Assembly (NCBI RefSeq): GCF_039521565.1
Contig: NZ_BAAACP010000006.1
Span: 99,013-163,012, forward strand
DNA length: 64,000 nt
Direction: 5' to 3'
Origin: Paraclostridium tenue
GTDB lineage: Bacteria; Bacillota; Clostridia; Peptostreptococcales; Peptostreptococcaceae
Part shown: piece after piece, positions 33,918 through 43,155 of the stretch
How positions within the stretch are numbered: the stretch's first letter is position 1
Layout: each line of letters starts with the position of its first letter
The notes under the pieces: model-generated
What the model was told of the DNA's origin: nothing
What the model saw: only the letters and a program-made list of their open reading frames with translations
Databases searched by the model: none
Made by a program: the position numbers and the translations under genes

Positions 33918-34346
33918 ATGATACTAAGACGCTGTGCAGGGGGCATAGTATTTTATGCAAACAAAGTATTAATAATTAAAAATGACAGGGGAGAATGGAC
34001 TATCCCTAAAGGAAAAATAAATGATGGTGATATCCCTAGTGAAGTTGCACCATTAAAAGTTAAAGAAGAAATAAAAGTTGAAGCTAAAGTGCTAGATATG
34101 GCAGGAGATACTATGTATGAATTTTATTCAAGAAGTAGACAACAAAAAGTGTGTAATGCTATTATGTGGTATATAATGGAGTCTGATGATACAAATTATG
34201 AAATTGTCGATGATAGCATTAAAGAAGCTGGATTTTTTAAAGTCAAAGATGCTTTAGATATGTTAACTCATAATAGAGAAAAATCACTAGTAGATATCTC
34301 GTATAAAAAGTTTAAAGATCTAAAAAAACAATGCGTTGATAACTAA
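33918..34346 (+). CDS. Nudix-fold protein with degenerate Nudix box
   Basis: 142 residues with the Nudix core (GGIVFYANKVLIIKNDRGEWTIPKGK). The box expected as Gx5Ex7REUxEExGU reads GKINDGD..SEVAPLKVKEEIKV (about residues 33-56): the first Glu is Asp, Arg-Glu is Leu-Lys and the last Gly is Lys; only the EE pair stays. So it has probably lost, or altered, its diphosphatase activity and may bind a nucleotide instead. SD AGGGGG. Next to the YigZ gene. Confidence 0.75.
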   Translation: MILRRCAGGIVFYANKVLIIKNDRGEWTIPKGKINDGDIPSEVAPLKVKEEIKVEAKVLDMAGDTMYEFYSRSRQQKVCNAIMWYIMESDDTNYEIVDDSIKEAGFFKVKDALDMLTHNREKSLVDISYKKFKDLKKQCVDN

Positions 34347-34442
34347 GTATATAGTTATTATTACTTAAATAGAACAAGGTATTTACCTTGTTCTATTTTT
34401 ATGATTATAATTATTATATAAATAAGTTTAGGAGGCTATATT

Positions 34443-35081
34443 ATGTATAAGACATTACACGAATTTGGAATGGACGAGATTATAATAGATAAATCTACAT
34501 TTATTGGATATGCAAAGCCTATAAAAACAGAAGAAGAAGCTATTGAATTTATAAATGAAATAAAGAAAAAACATAAAGATGCAAGGCATAATGTTTGGGC
34601 ATATACCGTAGGCAAAAGTATGAATATACAAAGGTACAGTGATGATGGAGAGCCTCAAGGAACAGCAGGTATACCAACTTTAGAAGTTATAAAAAAGGAA
34701 GATTTAAGGGATGTTGTAGTTGTTGTTACAAGATATTTTGGAGGAATTAAATTAGGTGCTGGTGGATTGGTAAGAGCTTATACTAAAGGAGCTAAAATAG
34801 GACTTGAAGCTGCGAAAATAATTGAAAAAGTAATGTATCAAGAAGTTAAAATTAAAATAGATTATAATCAACTTGGTAAAGTTCAAAATGAAATAATGAA
34901 TATGGGGTACTTTATAAAAGATACTATATATGCAGATAATGTAGAAATAATAGTTTATTCAAGAAAAAATGAAACTGAATGTATTATAGAAAAAATAAAT
35001 GATATAACTAGTGCTACAGCAAATATAGTTTTAGGGGAAGAGTTTTATTTATCTGAAAAAGATGGACAAGTAATACTTTAA
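34443..35081 (+). CDS. YigZ/IMPACT family protein
   Basis: 212 residues. The UPF0029 N-terminal domain has the typical KSTFIGYAKPI, HNVWAYTVG and DDGEPQGTAGIPTLEVI and TRYFGGIKLGAGGLVRAY. The C-terminal ferredoxin-like part is the DUF1949 domain. YigZ-type proteins may act on peptides or translation control; the biochemical role is unsettled. SD AGGAGG. Ends at a hairpin shared with the TauE gene. Confidence 0.85.
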   Translation: MYKTLHEFGMDEIIIDKSTFIGYAKPIKTEEEAIEFINEIKKKHKDARHNVWAYTVGKSMNIQRYSDDGEPQGTAGIPTLEVIKKEDLRDVVVVVTRYFGGIKLGAGGLVRAYTKGAKIGLEAAKIIEKVMYQEVKIKIDYNQLGKVQNEIMNMGYFIKDTIYADNVEIIVYSRKNETECIIEKINDITSATANIVLGEEFYLSEKDGQVIL

Positions 35082-35084
35082 AAT

Positions 35085-35130
35085 AAAAGTAATGTCTCAA
35101 TATAATTAAAGTTATTGAGACATTACTTTT
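35085..35130. terminator. Bidirectional terminator after yigZ
   Basis: 18-bp stem with arms 35085-35102 and 35113-35130; also overlaps the stop of the small TauE/SafE gene. Confidence 0.85.
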
Positions 35131-35507
35131 TACTTTTTACATTTAGACTGGGGAGAATTAAATATACCTTTTTTAACTTCTAATATTCCTACTATTAACA
35201 AGAATACTCCAAATACTCTTCTTAGAGTTTCTGATGAAATATAGTTAGCTAAGAAAGAACCAACTATAGCTCCAGCTATTCCAAAAAGAGCTATTGGGAT
35301 TACCAAACTTAATATTACATTTTTATTTTTTATATGAATTATTAAAGCAAATATGGTCATAGGAACAGATGAAAGTAAGTTTACACTTTGTGCTATTTTT
35401 GGGTCTATGTTTAAAAATAGTATAAGTGCAGGAATTAATATTGTTCCTCCACCCATTCCCATTCCTCCTATTATACCTGAAAAAAATCCTATTATGATAA
35501 GTAGCAT
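35130..35507 (-). CDS. TauE/SafE family half-size transporter (downstream half)
   Basis: 125 residues with about four membrane helices. The start, GFFSGIIGGMGMGGGTILIPALILFLNID, is the glycine-rich TauE/SafE signature. Normal TauE proteins have about 250 residues made of two such halves; here each half is its own gene. The ATG shares the A of the previous gene's TAA (TAATG), so translation is coupled. It probably pairs with its upstream neighbour to form one sulfite/sulfoacetate-type exporter. Substrate unknown. Confidence 0.78.
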   Translation of the reverse strand: MLLIIIGFFSGIIGGMGMGGGTILIPALILFLNIDPKIAQSVNLLSSVPMTIFALIIHIKNKNVILSLVIPIALFGIAGAIVGSFLANYISSETLRRVFGVFLLIVGILEVKKGIFNSPQSKCKK

Positions 35508-35875
35508 TAAAACACCATCCTTAGAGCAGCTATAATCATTATTATTCCAAATGAGATTCTAAGAAGCTTTCCTGTAAGTTTACAAAGAATTTTAGCGCCT
35601 ATTATCCCACCTATTATACTTCCTATTGCAACTTTGAATGTTAGATTTAAATCATAAGTTCCTTTGGATACATATATAAAAGAACTTGTAACTGTTAAAA
35701 ATACTACTATAGATAAAGCTGTTGCATGAGATTTATGTTCTTCTACTTTTAGTATATTATTTAAAATAGGTACTAATAATGTTCCTCCACCAGATCCAAA
35801 AATGCCATTTATAAATCCTGAAATAGAGCCTATAAGTGAGTTTTTAATATTAAAACTAAAGTATTTTTTATTCAT
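35507..35875 (-). CDS. TauE/SafE family half-size transporter (upstream half)
   Basis: 122 residues from the ATG at 35875 behind AAGAAGGTGA; the frame is open further upstream but has no SD. It has the same repeat signature, ISGFINGIFGSGGGTLLVPILN, and about four helices. First of a two-gene set with the gene ending at 35130. The two halves have diverged, so this is a true split pair and not a frameshift in a single gene: both have their own RBS and complete termini. Confidence 0.78.
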   Translation of the reverse strand: MNKKYFSFNIKNSLIGSISGFINGIFGSGGGTLLVPILNNILKVEEHKSHATALSIVVFLTVTSSFIYVSKGTYDLNLTFKVAIGSIIGGIIGAKILCKLTGKLLRISFGIIMIIAALRMVF

Positions 35876-35986
35876 ATTATCACCTTCTTGAATTATTTTT
35901 AACATAAAGCATAAATTATATTTAATTAAAATAAAAATATCTGATATAATTGGCTTATCCAAAAAATGTAAGGAGGAACAGTTTAT

Positions 35987-36742
35987 ATGGCAAACATAAA
36001 TGTTAAGATAGATAAAACTGTAGAATGGTTAAGAGAAAAAGTAAAGGAATCAAACACTAATGGTTTAATAGTTGGAGTATCAGGTGGTATTGATTCAGCA
36101 GTAGTTGCATACTTGATAAAAAAAGCTTTTCCAAATGATTCTATGGGTGTAATAATGAGTATAAAAAGTAACCCTCAAGATAGATTAGATGCACTTAAAG
36201 TAATACAGGGATGCGATATAGAGTATTTAGATTTAGATTTGACAGATGAACAAGTTAATATATATCAAAAAGTTATGAATAACTTAAAAGATAAAAATTT
36301 ATATAATGAAAACAATGATAGAATGAGTGATGCTAATTTAAGAGCAAGGATAAGAATGAGTACTGTGTATACTGTAGCTAATAATATGGGATACTTAGTT
36401 GTAGGTACAGATAATGCAGCTGAAATACATACAGGATATTTTACAAAGTATGGAGATGGAGGAGTTGATTTAATTCCATTGGCTAATTTAACTAAAAAGG
36501 AAGTGTATGAATGGGCTAAAGTTTTAGGTATTCATGATGATATTATAAATAAAGCTCCATCAGCTGGACTTTGGGAAGGACAAACTGATGAAAATGAAAT
36601 GGGAACTACTTATGATATGATAGATGCAATTGTAGAAGGTAGAGTAGATGAAGTTCCTCAAAAAGATAAAGAAATAATAGCTAGATTGCATAGGATAAGT
36701 GAGCATAAAAGACATACTGCAGCAGCTCCACCTAAGTTCTAA
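35987..36742 (+). CDS. nadE: NH3-dependent NAD synthetase
   Basis: 251 residues, an adenine nucleotide alpha hydrolase with SGGIDS (32-37) binding ATP, GTDNAAEIHTGYFTKYGDGG for the substrate and AAPPKF at the end. It makes NAD from deamido-NAD, ATP and ammonia in the last step of NAD synthesis. No glutaminase domain, so ammonia must be free. SD AAGGAGGAAC. Single gene, opposite to the TauE pair. Confidence 0.93.
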   Translation: MANINVKIDKTVEWLREKVKESNTNGLIVGVSGGIDSAVVAYLIKKAFPNDSMGVIMSIKSNPQDRLDALKVIQGCDIEYLDLDLTDEQVNIYQKVMNNLKDKNLYNENNDRMSDANLRARIRMSTVYTVANNMGYLVVGTDNAAEIHTGYFTKYGDGGVDLIPLANLTKKEVYEWAKVLGIHDDIINKAPSAGLWEGQTDENEMGTTYDMIDAIVEGRVDEVPQKDKEIIARLHRISEHKRHTAAAPPKF

Positions 36743-36884
36743 TTTACTAAATTAAAGTTTTATGCTAAAATTACGGTGTATATAATATAAATTAATTCAT
36801 ATTACATATTGACTATACCTATAAGATATAAGCATAACAAAGTTTTATTTAGATAAAATAATTTACAGAGCAAGGAGTGAAATT

Positions 36885-37607
36885 ATGGGACGTATAGGAA
36901 ACATAATTAATAGAAAAGGTAAACAAGATGCTAAAAGAGCAAAGATATTTACAAAGCATGCTAGAGCTATAGCAGTTGCAGCTAAAGATGGTGGAGCTGA
37001 TCCAGAATATAATGCAACTTTAAAAACTGCAATAGATAAAGCTAAAGCAGATAACATGCCTAATGATAATATAGATAGAGCTATAGCTAAAGGTGCTGGT
37101 GGTGGAGCAAATGAAAACTTTGAAACTATAGTTTATGAAGGATACGGACCAGGAGGAGTTGCAGTAATAGTAGAAACTTTAACTGATAATAAAAATAGAA
37201 CTGCAGGAAATGTTAGATACTATTTTGATAAAAATGGTGGTAACTTAGGTACTAGTGGATGTGTATCTTTTATGTTTGATAGAAAAGGTCAAATATTAAT
37301 AGAAGCAAATGATGAAGTATCAGAAGATGAATTAATGGAAACAGCTTTAGAAGCTGGAGCAGAAGATTTAATTGTTGAGGAAGATGGATTTGAAGTATTA
37401 ACATCTCCAGAAGATTTCCAAGCAGTTAGAGATGAATTAGAAGCTAAAGGGTATAGTTTTATATCTGCAGAAGTAAAATTATTACCTCAAACTACTACTA
37501 AATTAACTGAAGAAGAACAATTAAAATTTATGAACAGATTAGTTGATATGCTAGAAGATGATGATGATGTTCAATCTATAGCACATAACTGGGAGATAGA
37601 AGAATAA
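36885..37607 (+). CDS. YebC/PmpR family transcription or translation regulator
   Basis: 240 residues with the standard N-terminus MGRIGNIINRKGKQDAKRAK, GGADPEYNATLKTAIDKAKADNMPNDNIDRAI and YEGYGPGGVAVIVE. YebC proteins were taken for DNA-binding regulators; some, like YeeI/TACO1, help ribosomes pass polyproline stretches. SD CAAGGAGTG. Monocistronic with its own terminator. Confidence 0.92.
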   Translation: MGRIGNIINRKGKQDAKRAKIFTKHARAIAVAAKDGGADPEYNATLKTAIDKAKADNMPNDNIDRAIAKGAGGGANENFETIVYEGYGPGGVAVIVETLTDNKNRTAGNVRYYFDKNGGNLGTSGCVSFMFDRKGQILIEANDEVSEDELMETALEAGAEDLIVEEDGFEVLTSPEDFQAVRDELEAKGYSFISAEVKLLPQTTTKLTEEEQLKFMNRLVDMLEDDDDVQSIAHNWEIEE

Positions 37608-37645
37608 ATAAAAAGAGGAGATATATATCTCCTCTTTTTATTTAT
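37604..37645. terminator. Bidirectional terminator, 42-base palindrome
   Basis: Perfect inverted repeat covering the end of yebC and the last codons of the DUF1540 gene; A-run and T-run on the two sides. Confidence 0.88.
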
Positions 37646-37961
37646 ATTTAAAACTAGAACAGCTTGTCTCAGAATACATATTAGGTCTTTTAGTATCAGG
37701 TGAAACTTTAATAACATCTAATGTACATAAGTTATTCTCATTATAAGCACAAGTTTCTACTTTACAACATATACAAGAACAAGGACCATCATCATTTGTA
37801 TTATTAGTTAAATTGCTGTAAACAAAATTTTCTAAAAATGATGCACAAGCTGTATGTTCGATTGTTTTTGCTTGACTTCCGTGTACATCAATTCTATTTG
37901 CGTAACATATGTTTTTATTATTGTGAGAACAATTTTCAACACTACAATTTATTTTACCCAT
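37638..37961 (-). CDS. DUF1540 protein with two Cys motifs
   Basis: 107 residues with two copies of the DUF1540 domain: INCSVENCSHN..NICYANRI..ACASF (about 4-43) and CCKVETCAYN..NLCTLDVI..SCSSF (about 66-105). Each has four Cys plus extra ones in the linker (PCSCICC), so metal binding is likely. DUF1540 proteins are common in clostridia, with no known role. SD AAGGAGGG. Confidence 0.85.
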   Translation of the reverse strand: MGKINCSVENCSHNNKNICYANRIDVHGSQAKTIEHTACASFLENFVYSNLTNNTNDDGPCSCICCKVETCAYNENNLCTLDVIKVSPDTKRPNMYSETSCSSFKYK

Positions 37962-38081
37962 GGAAATCCCTCCTTAATAGTATATAGTAAGATTATTTCC
38001 AAATAGATTTGTATATATACTAGATATAAATAAATCAGGCAATATAAATAATAAAAATATCAATATATTGCCTTTAAAAAT

Positions 38082-38399
38082 TTAGTTATTGTGTGAAAAT
38101 AATATATCATAATTTTTTATATCCATTAGAATTCTTGCAATTAGAACTGAACTTCCAGGATAAGTTTTTATCAAAGGGCAAATGTTGTATAAACCTGTTT
38201 CAAAATCCTTAAAAGTATATTTACAGTCTTTAGCTATAAGGTTTTCAAAATTTTTCACATAATTTTTTACATCTATAAATTGAGAAAGTGATAAATTTGC
38301 AAAAACACTTATCTTATGATTAGGTTGCTTTAAAAGCAATACCTGTTGTTTAAACTCAACAAATTCTAATCTATCTAAAAAGTTATTATCTATATTCAA
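38082..38399 (-). CDS. Hypothetical protein, unrecognised
   Basis: 105 residues from the TTG at 38399 behind AAGGAGGG with 8-base spacing. I do not recognise it. It is predicted mixed alpha/beta and soluble, with three Cys and no signal or membrane part. It lies alone between two small divergent/convergent genes. Composition is like the rest of the window, so there is no sign of transfer. It has a good SD, which supports a real gene. Confidence 0.55.
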   Translation of the reverse strand: MNIDNNFLDRLEFVEFKQQVLLLKQPNHKISVFANLSLSQFIDVKNYVKNFENLIAKDCKYTFKDFETGLYNICPLIKTYPGSSVLIARILMDIKNYDILFSHNN

Positions 38400-38618
38400 T
38401 AATTAACCCTCCTTGTATAAACTATCAGTATAAGTTTTTAACAGTATCATATGAAAATTGATTAGTAAATGGAACGGATATTTAAAATTTTTTAATTGAA
38501 AATGAATTTATAGATGATTGTAAGGACAGTGTTATAAAAAGATTACTAAATAATTTCAAATAAATGTATGAAAAATATCTAATTGGAAAAAATAACCGGT
38601 ATAAGGAGGCTGTTTTTA

Positions 38619-39218
38619 ATGTTCGAAAAGAAAAAAGAATTTCCTTGGCGAATACCGATTATGATAGTTTTAGGCATAGCAGTTCTCGCTGGAGGGATTT
38701 ATGTAGGATTTAAAACATCAGATGAAGTGACCTCTAAAGATAAAGACATAAAACCAAGAAAAGAAGAAGAAATAGTTAAAGACACATTTAAACTAAGTAA
38801 AGATTGTGAAATTTGGGTAGAAAAAACATTTGAAGATGGAACATCAAGTAGTGAACCGCCAACTATGATAGGAACGATACCACCAGAATTAATAGGAAAA
38901 TCAAAAAATGAGATAACTAAGTATCTAACAAAAAAATATCCAAATAGAACAATAAAAAAATTAGATAAATATGAAATAACTTTACAAGAAAAAGAAAAAT
39001 TTAATGATCCCAAAAAAGCTAATCGATTTGTAATAGAGGACAATAAAGGTATTATAGTAGTTTGTAAGTATAATAGCAATGGAGACAGGGAAAAGATTGA
39101 AGATACTGACATTGAAACAGAGTCTTTGCCTAAAAAGGTTCAGGAAGAAGTTAAGGATGGTATATCTGCAACAACACAAGATGAAATATATTCCAAGTTA
39201 GAGGATTTTGGAAGTTAA
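38619..39218 (+). CDS. BofC-like C-terminal domain protein
   Basis: 199 residues from ATG 38619 behind AAGGAGG; the frame is open upstream without an SD. It has a short cytosolic start, one membrane helix (about 12-29) and an outer part. The end, LPKKVQEEVKDGISATTQDEIYSKLEDFGS-like, fits the BofC C-terminal domain (LP..VQ..L..GI.V...EL...LEDF.S). In Bacillus BofC restrains SpoIVB until the forespore is ready; a SpoIVB-type peptidase is encoded at 25942. It precedes ruvC with a strong hairpin between them. Confidence 0.65.
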   Translation: MFEKKKEFPWRIPIMIVLGIAVLAGGIYVGFKTSDEVTSKDKDIKPRKEEEIVKDTFKLSKDCEIWVEKTFEDGTSSSEPPTMIGTIPPELIGKSKNEITKYLTKKYPNRTIKKLDKYEITLQEKEKFNDPKKANRFVIEDNKGIIVVCKYNSNGDREKIEDTDIETESLPKKVQEEVKDGISATTQDEIYSKLEDFGS

Positions 39219-39242
39219 ATACTTAAAATAATTTAATAGTAT

Positions 39243-39290
39243 CAAACTATAAAGAGATGAAAGGGAAACTTTTCATCTCTTTATAGTTTG
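39243..39290 (+). terminator. Terminator-like hairpin before ruvC
   Basis: 20-bp perfect stem (39243-39262 with 39271-39290), 8-base loop, no T tract beyond the stem. Confidence 0.6.
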
Positions 39291-39353
39291 TATAGAAATA
39301 TGGTATTATATATTAATACAGAACGTAAGTTTCATAAAAGGAGTTATTTTAGT

Positions 39354-39863
39354 ATGATTATTTTAGGTATAGATCCAGGAATAGCTATCGTTGGTTATGG
39401 AATTATAGAATACAAAAACAATAAATTTAAGGTTATTGATTATGGAGCAGTAACTACACCAGCACATATGGATATATTAAAAAGGTTAGAACTTGTTTAT
39501 AAAGGTATAGACATGCTTATAAAAAATTACAATATAGATGAAGTTGGCATAGAAGAATTATTCTTTAATAAAAATGTAAAAACAGCTATTACAGTAGCAC
39601 AAGCAAGAGGTGTTACTATGCTTGCCTGTGCACATAATAATAAGCCGGTATACGAGTACACACCTCTTCAAGTAAAGCAAGGTGTAGTTGGATATGGTAG
39701 AGCACAAAAAGCTCAAGTACAACAGATGGTTAAATCTTTTTTAAATTTAAAATCGGTACCAAAACCAGATGATGTAGCAGATGCATTAGCAGTTGCAATA
39801 TGTCATTGTCATTCAAATAAATTAGAAAAAACACTTAAAAATATAGGGGGGAAATATGTATAG
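39354..39863 (+). CDS. ruvC: Holliday junction endonuclease RuvC
   Basis: 169 residues from ATG 39354 behind AAAGGAG. Catalytic acids: Asp7 (GIDPG), Glu in EELFF, and the last Asp pair in PDDVADALA. It cuts four-way junctions as a dimer after RuvAB migration. Overlaps ruvA by eight bases. Confidence 0.95.
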   Translation: MIILGIDPGIAIVGYGIIEYKNNKFKVIDYGAVTTPAHMDILKRLELVYKGIDMLIKNYNIDEVGIEELFFNKNVKTAITVAQARGVTMLACAHNNKPVYEYTPLQVKQGVVGYGRAQKAQVQQMVKSFLNLKSVPKPDDVADALAVAICHCHSNKLEKTLKNIGGKYV

Positions 39864-40458
39864 TTATATAAAAGGAAGTATAGAAGAAATAAACTTAGAT
39901 AGCTTAGTAATAGAGGCAAATAATATTGGATATAAAATTAATGTATCATCAAATACACTATCAGATTTAAAATTAGGAAAAGAATATAAAATATATACAA
40001 AATTAATAGTGAGAGAAGATGACATGAGTCTTTGTGGTTTTTCAACAAAAGAGGAACTTAATATGTTTGAATTATTAAATTCAGTATCTAAGATAGGACC
40101 TAAGGTTGCATTAGGTATATTATCTTTTGCAACTCCAAAGCAAATAGGTGCATATATAGTTAGTGAAGATGTAACTAAAATGTCTAAAGCTCCTGGAGTT
40201 GGAAAGAAAACAGCAGAAAGAATTATTTTAGAATTAAAAGATAAGATAGATAAAAATAATATTGAGTTTGAACCAACACTTCTTTCACAAGCTCCAATAA
40301 CTGTATCTCAAGATGAAGCAGTTGATGCACTTATTGCTCTTGGATATTCATCTCAAGAATCAAAAGAAGCCGTTAATAATTGTAAAAAAGGTGGAATGAA
40401 TACAGAAGATATAATAAAGAAATCATTAAGTTATTTAATGAGTAAATCTCTTAGATAA
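39856..40458 (+). CDS. ruvA: Holliday junction helicase subunit RuvA
   Basis: 200 residues: N-terminal OB fold (MYSYIKGSIEEINLDSLVIE), the helix-hairpin-helix pair (SVSKIGPKVALGIL, APGVGKKTAERI) and the C-terminal domain that binds RuvB. SD GGGGGG inside ruvC. Confidence 0.95.
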   Translation: MYSYIKGSIEEINLDSLVIEANNIGYKINVSSNTLSDLKLGKEYKIYTKLIVREDDMSLCGFSTKEELNMFELLNSVSKIGPKVALGILSFATPKQIGAYIVSEDVTKMSKAPGVGKKTAERIILELKDKIDKNNIEFEPTLLSQAPITVSQDEAVDALIALGYSSQESKEAVNNCKKGGMNTEDIIKKSLSYLMSKSLR

Positions 40459-40475
40459 GGGGGCGAATTTAAATT

Positions 40476-41489
40476 ATGTTTGAAGATGAAAATAGAATAA
40501 TAACATCTACCATGCAAAATGAAGATGTTGATATAGAAAATAATTTAAGGCCTAAAAGTTTAGATGATTATTTAGGACAAAAGAAAGCTAAAGAACTTTT
40601 AAAAATATTTATAGAAGCAGCAAAAGCTAGAAATGAACAACTAGACCATGTTTTATTATATGGACCACCTGGACTTGGAAAAACAACATTAGCATCTATA
40701 ATAGCTAGTGAGATGGGGGTTAATCTTAGGATAACTTCAGGACCTGCAATAGAAAGAGCTGGAGATTTAGCTGCTATTTTAACTAATTTAAATGAAAATG
40801 ATGTTTTATTTATAGATGAAATTCACAGAATAAGTAGAACTGTAGAAGAAGTTTTATATTCAGCTATGGAAGATTATTGTTTAGATATAATTATAGGTAA
40901 AGGTCCATCAGCTAGAAGTATAAGACTTGATTTACCTAAATTTACTTTAATTGGGGCAACTACTAAAGCTGGTATGTTAACTAACCCTTTAAGAGATAGA
41001 TTCGGAGTTATATGTAAGTTAGATTATTATACAGTTGAAGAATTGGCACAAATAGTAATTAGATCATCAAGCATATTAGGAGCAGAGATTCAAATTGGAG
41101 GAGCTACAGAAATAGCTAGAAGATCTAGAGGAACACCAAGAATATCAAATAGATTATTAAAAAGAGTTAGAGATTATGCACAAGTTAGAGCGGATGGAAA
41201 TATAACAGACGAAGTTGCAAATGATGCATTGGAACTATTAGGAGTGGATAGTTTAGGGCTTGATCATGTCGATGAAAAACTTTTAAATACAATAATTGAA
41301 AAATTTAAGGGAGGTCCTGTTGGATTAGATACTTTAGCAGCTTCTACAGGAGAAGATAGAAATACAATAGAAGATGTTTATGAGCCATATTTACTTCAAT
41401 TAGGATTTATAAATAGAGGACCTAGAGGTAGAATTGCAATGCCTTTAGCTTATGATCATTTGAAAATACCATACCCTAGTAAAAAATAA
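40476..41489 (+). CDS. ruvB: Holliday junction helicase motor RuvB
   Basis: 337 residues, AAA+ ATPase with Walker A GPPGLGKT (Lys69), DEIHR Walker B and the C-terminal winged helix. It drives branch migration with RuvA. SD AAGGGGGCG. Third gene of ruvCAB. Confidence 0.95.
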   Translation: MFEDENRIITSTMQNEDVDIENNLRPKSLDDYLGQKKAKELLKIFIEAAKARNEQLDHVLLYGPPGLGKTTLASIIASEMGVNLRITSGPAIERAGDLAAILTNLNENDVLFIDEIHRISRTVEEVLYSAMEDYCLDIIIGKGPSARSIRLDLPKFTLIGATTKAGMLTNPLRDRFGVICKLDYYTVEELAQIVIRSSSILGAEIQIGGATEIARRSRGTPRISNRLLKRVRDYAQVRADGNITDEVANDALELLGVDSLGLDHVDEKLLNTIIEKFKGGPVGLDTLAASTGEDRNTIEDVYEPYLLQLGFINRGPRGRIAMPLAYDHLKIPYPSKK

Positions 41490-41591
41490 AAAATAAATAA
41501 GCATATTGACAATAAATATCATTAATATAGAAAAATATTATTTTTTTTGTTATGATGTAATTTGTACTAAAATATAGAAAGGACGTTTAAA

Positions 41592-42617
41592 TTGAAAACT
41601 AGCGATTTTTATTTTGACTTACCAGAAGAATTAATAGCTCAAACACCTCTTGAAGATAGATCTAATTCAAGACTTATGGTTTTAGACAAAAAAACTGGGG
41701 AAATTGAGCACAAAATATTTAAAGACGTTATAGATTATTTAAATCCAGGAGATTGTTTAGTTCTTAATAATACAAGAGTTATACCAGCAAGACTTATAGG
41801 AGAAAAAGTTGATACTGGTGGTAAAATAGAATTTCTTTTATTAAAAAGAACTGATAAAGATATTTGGCAAGCATTAGTTAAACCAGGAAAGAGAGCTAAG
41901 GTAGGAACTAAGTTCTCATTTGGAAATGGAAAGCTTATAGGAGAGGTAGTAGGACTTGCAGAAGAAGGTTCTAGATTAGTTAAGTTTCACTATGAAGGTA
42001 TATTTGAAGAAGTTTTAGATGAACTTGGAAATATGCCACTACCTCCATATATAACAAAAAGACTAGAAGAAAGAGAAAGATATCAAACTGTTTATTCAAA
42101 ACATAATGGCTCAGCAGCAGCACCAACAGCAGGTCTTCACTTTACAGAAGAACTTTTAGATAAAATAAAAGAAAAAGGTGTAGATATTGCTTTTGTAACA
42201 TTACATGTAGGACTTGGAACATTTAGACCAGTTAAGGTGGATGATGTTTTAGAACATGAGATGCATTCAGAATATTATATGGTAGATAAAGAAGCAGCTG
42301 AAAAAATAAATAAAGCAAAGAAAAATGGGAATAAAGTTATATGTGTTGGAACAACTAGTTGTAGAACTGTTGAGTCAGCAAGTAACGAAAATGGTGAAAT
42401 TGTAGAATCTAGTGGATGGACTAATATATTTATATATCCAGGATATAAATTTAAAATGGTAGATAAATTAATAACTAATTTCCATTTACCAGAATCTACA
42501 CTAATAATGTTAGTAAGTGCATTGGTTTCAAAAGATGTTGTTTTAAATGCATATAATACTGCAGTTTTAGAAAAGTATAGATTCTTTAGTTTTGGGGATG
42601 CGATGATAATTAAATAA
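41592..42617 (+). CDS. queA: S-adenosylmethionine:tRNA ribosyltransferase-isomerase
   Basis: 341 residues from TTG 41592 behind AAAGGACG. QueA family marks: SDFYFDLPEELIAQTP, NNTRVIPARL, APTAGLHFTEELL, TNFHLPESTLIMLVSA. It makes epoxyqueuosine from preQ1 in the anticodon of GUN tRNAs. Tgt, which puts preQ1 there, is two genes downstream, so this is the queuosine pair. A weak TATGAT with TGn (41553-41561) may start it. Confidence 0.95.
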   Translation: MKTSDFYFDLPEELIAQTPLEDRSNSRLMVLDKKTGEIEHKIFKDVIDYLNPGDCLVLNNTRVIPARLIGEKVDTGGKIEFLLLKRTDKDIWQALVKPGKRAKVGTKFSFGNGKLIGEVVGLAEEGSRLVKFHYEGIFEEVLDELGNMPLPPYITKRLEERERYQTVYSKHNGSAAAPTAGLHFTEELLDKIKEKGVDIAFVTLHVGLGTFRPVKVDDVLEHEMHSEYYMVDKEAAEKINKAKKNGNKVICVGTTSCRTVESASNENGEIVESSGWTNIFIYPGYKFKMVDKLITNFHLPESTLIMLVSALVSKDVVLNAYNTAVLEKYRFFSFGDAMIIK

Positions 42618-42633
42618 ATATTAGGGGGCTAAT

Positions 42634-43131
42634 ATGAAAAAGATAGATGAAAAAAGTCTAGCGCTTAAAATAGCCTATGTATTTGAATCATTATTAGCAA
42701 TGGTTGTACTTATTGCAGTATTTTTAGGTACAATTGATGTACTTAGGATGATATGGCAATCATATATTGTCGAATATGAAACTATAGTACAGTATGCTCA
42801 ATTTAATGATTTATTAGGACAAATATTATTATTAGTTATAGGAGTAGAATTAGTAGTGATGTTATCACTACATATTCCGGGCGCATTAATTGAAGTATTA
42901 TTGTATGCTATAGCTAGAAAATTATTATTACTACCTAAAAGTGAAGGAATGTTTGAATTGCTTTTAGGAATAATGGCTATAGCTGGATTATTTGCAATAA
43001 GAAAATACTTACTGACAGATGATAATAGTTCAATGAATGTTACCAGTATTCATTATGAAGAATGTGAAGAAGATGACTGTGAATGTCATAAAAGAAATTT
43101 AGAACAAGCTTTAAATTATCAAAAAAAATAA
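42634..43131 (+). CDS. Membrane protein, possibly PsiE-like
   Basis: 165 residues with about four membrane helices (19-41, 58-79, 83-100, 106-124) and an acidic C-terminus with three Cys (ECEEDDCECH). The helix pattern resembles PsiE phosphate-starvation proteins, but with low certainty. It is between queA and tgt with SDs (TTAGGGGG), so co-transcribed; the queuosine link may be only positional. The Cys/Asp/Glu tail might bind metal. Confidence 0.5.
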   Translation: MKKIDEKSLALKIAYVFESLLAMVVLIAVFLGTIDVLRMIWQSYIVEYETIVQYAQFNDLLGQILLLVIGVELVVMLSLHIPGALIEVLLYAIARKLLLLPKSEGMFELLLGIMAIAGLFAIRKYLLTDDNSSMNVTSIHYEECEEDDCECHKRNLEQALNYQKK

Positions 43132-43155
43132 TAAAGAGAGTTAAGGAGAGTCAGC

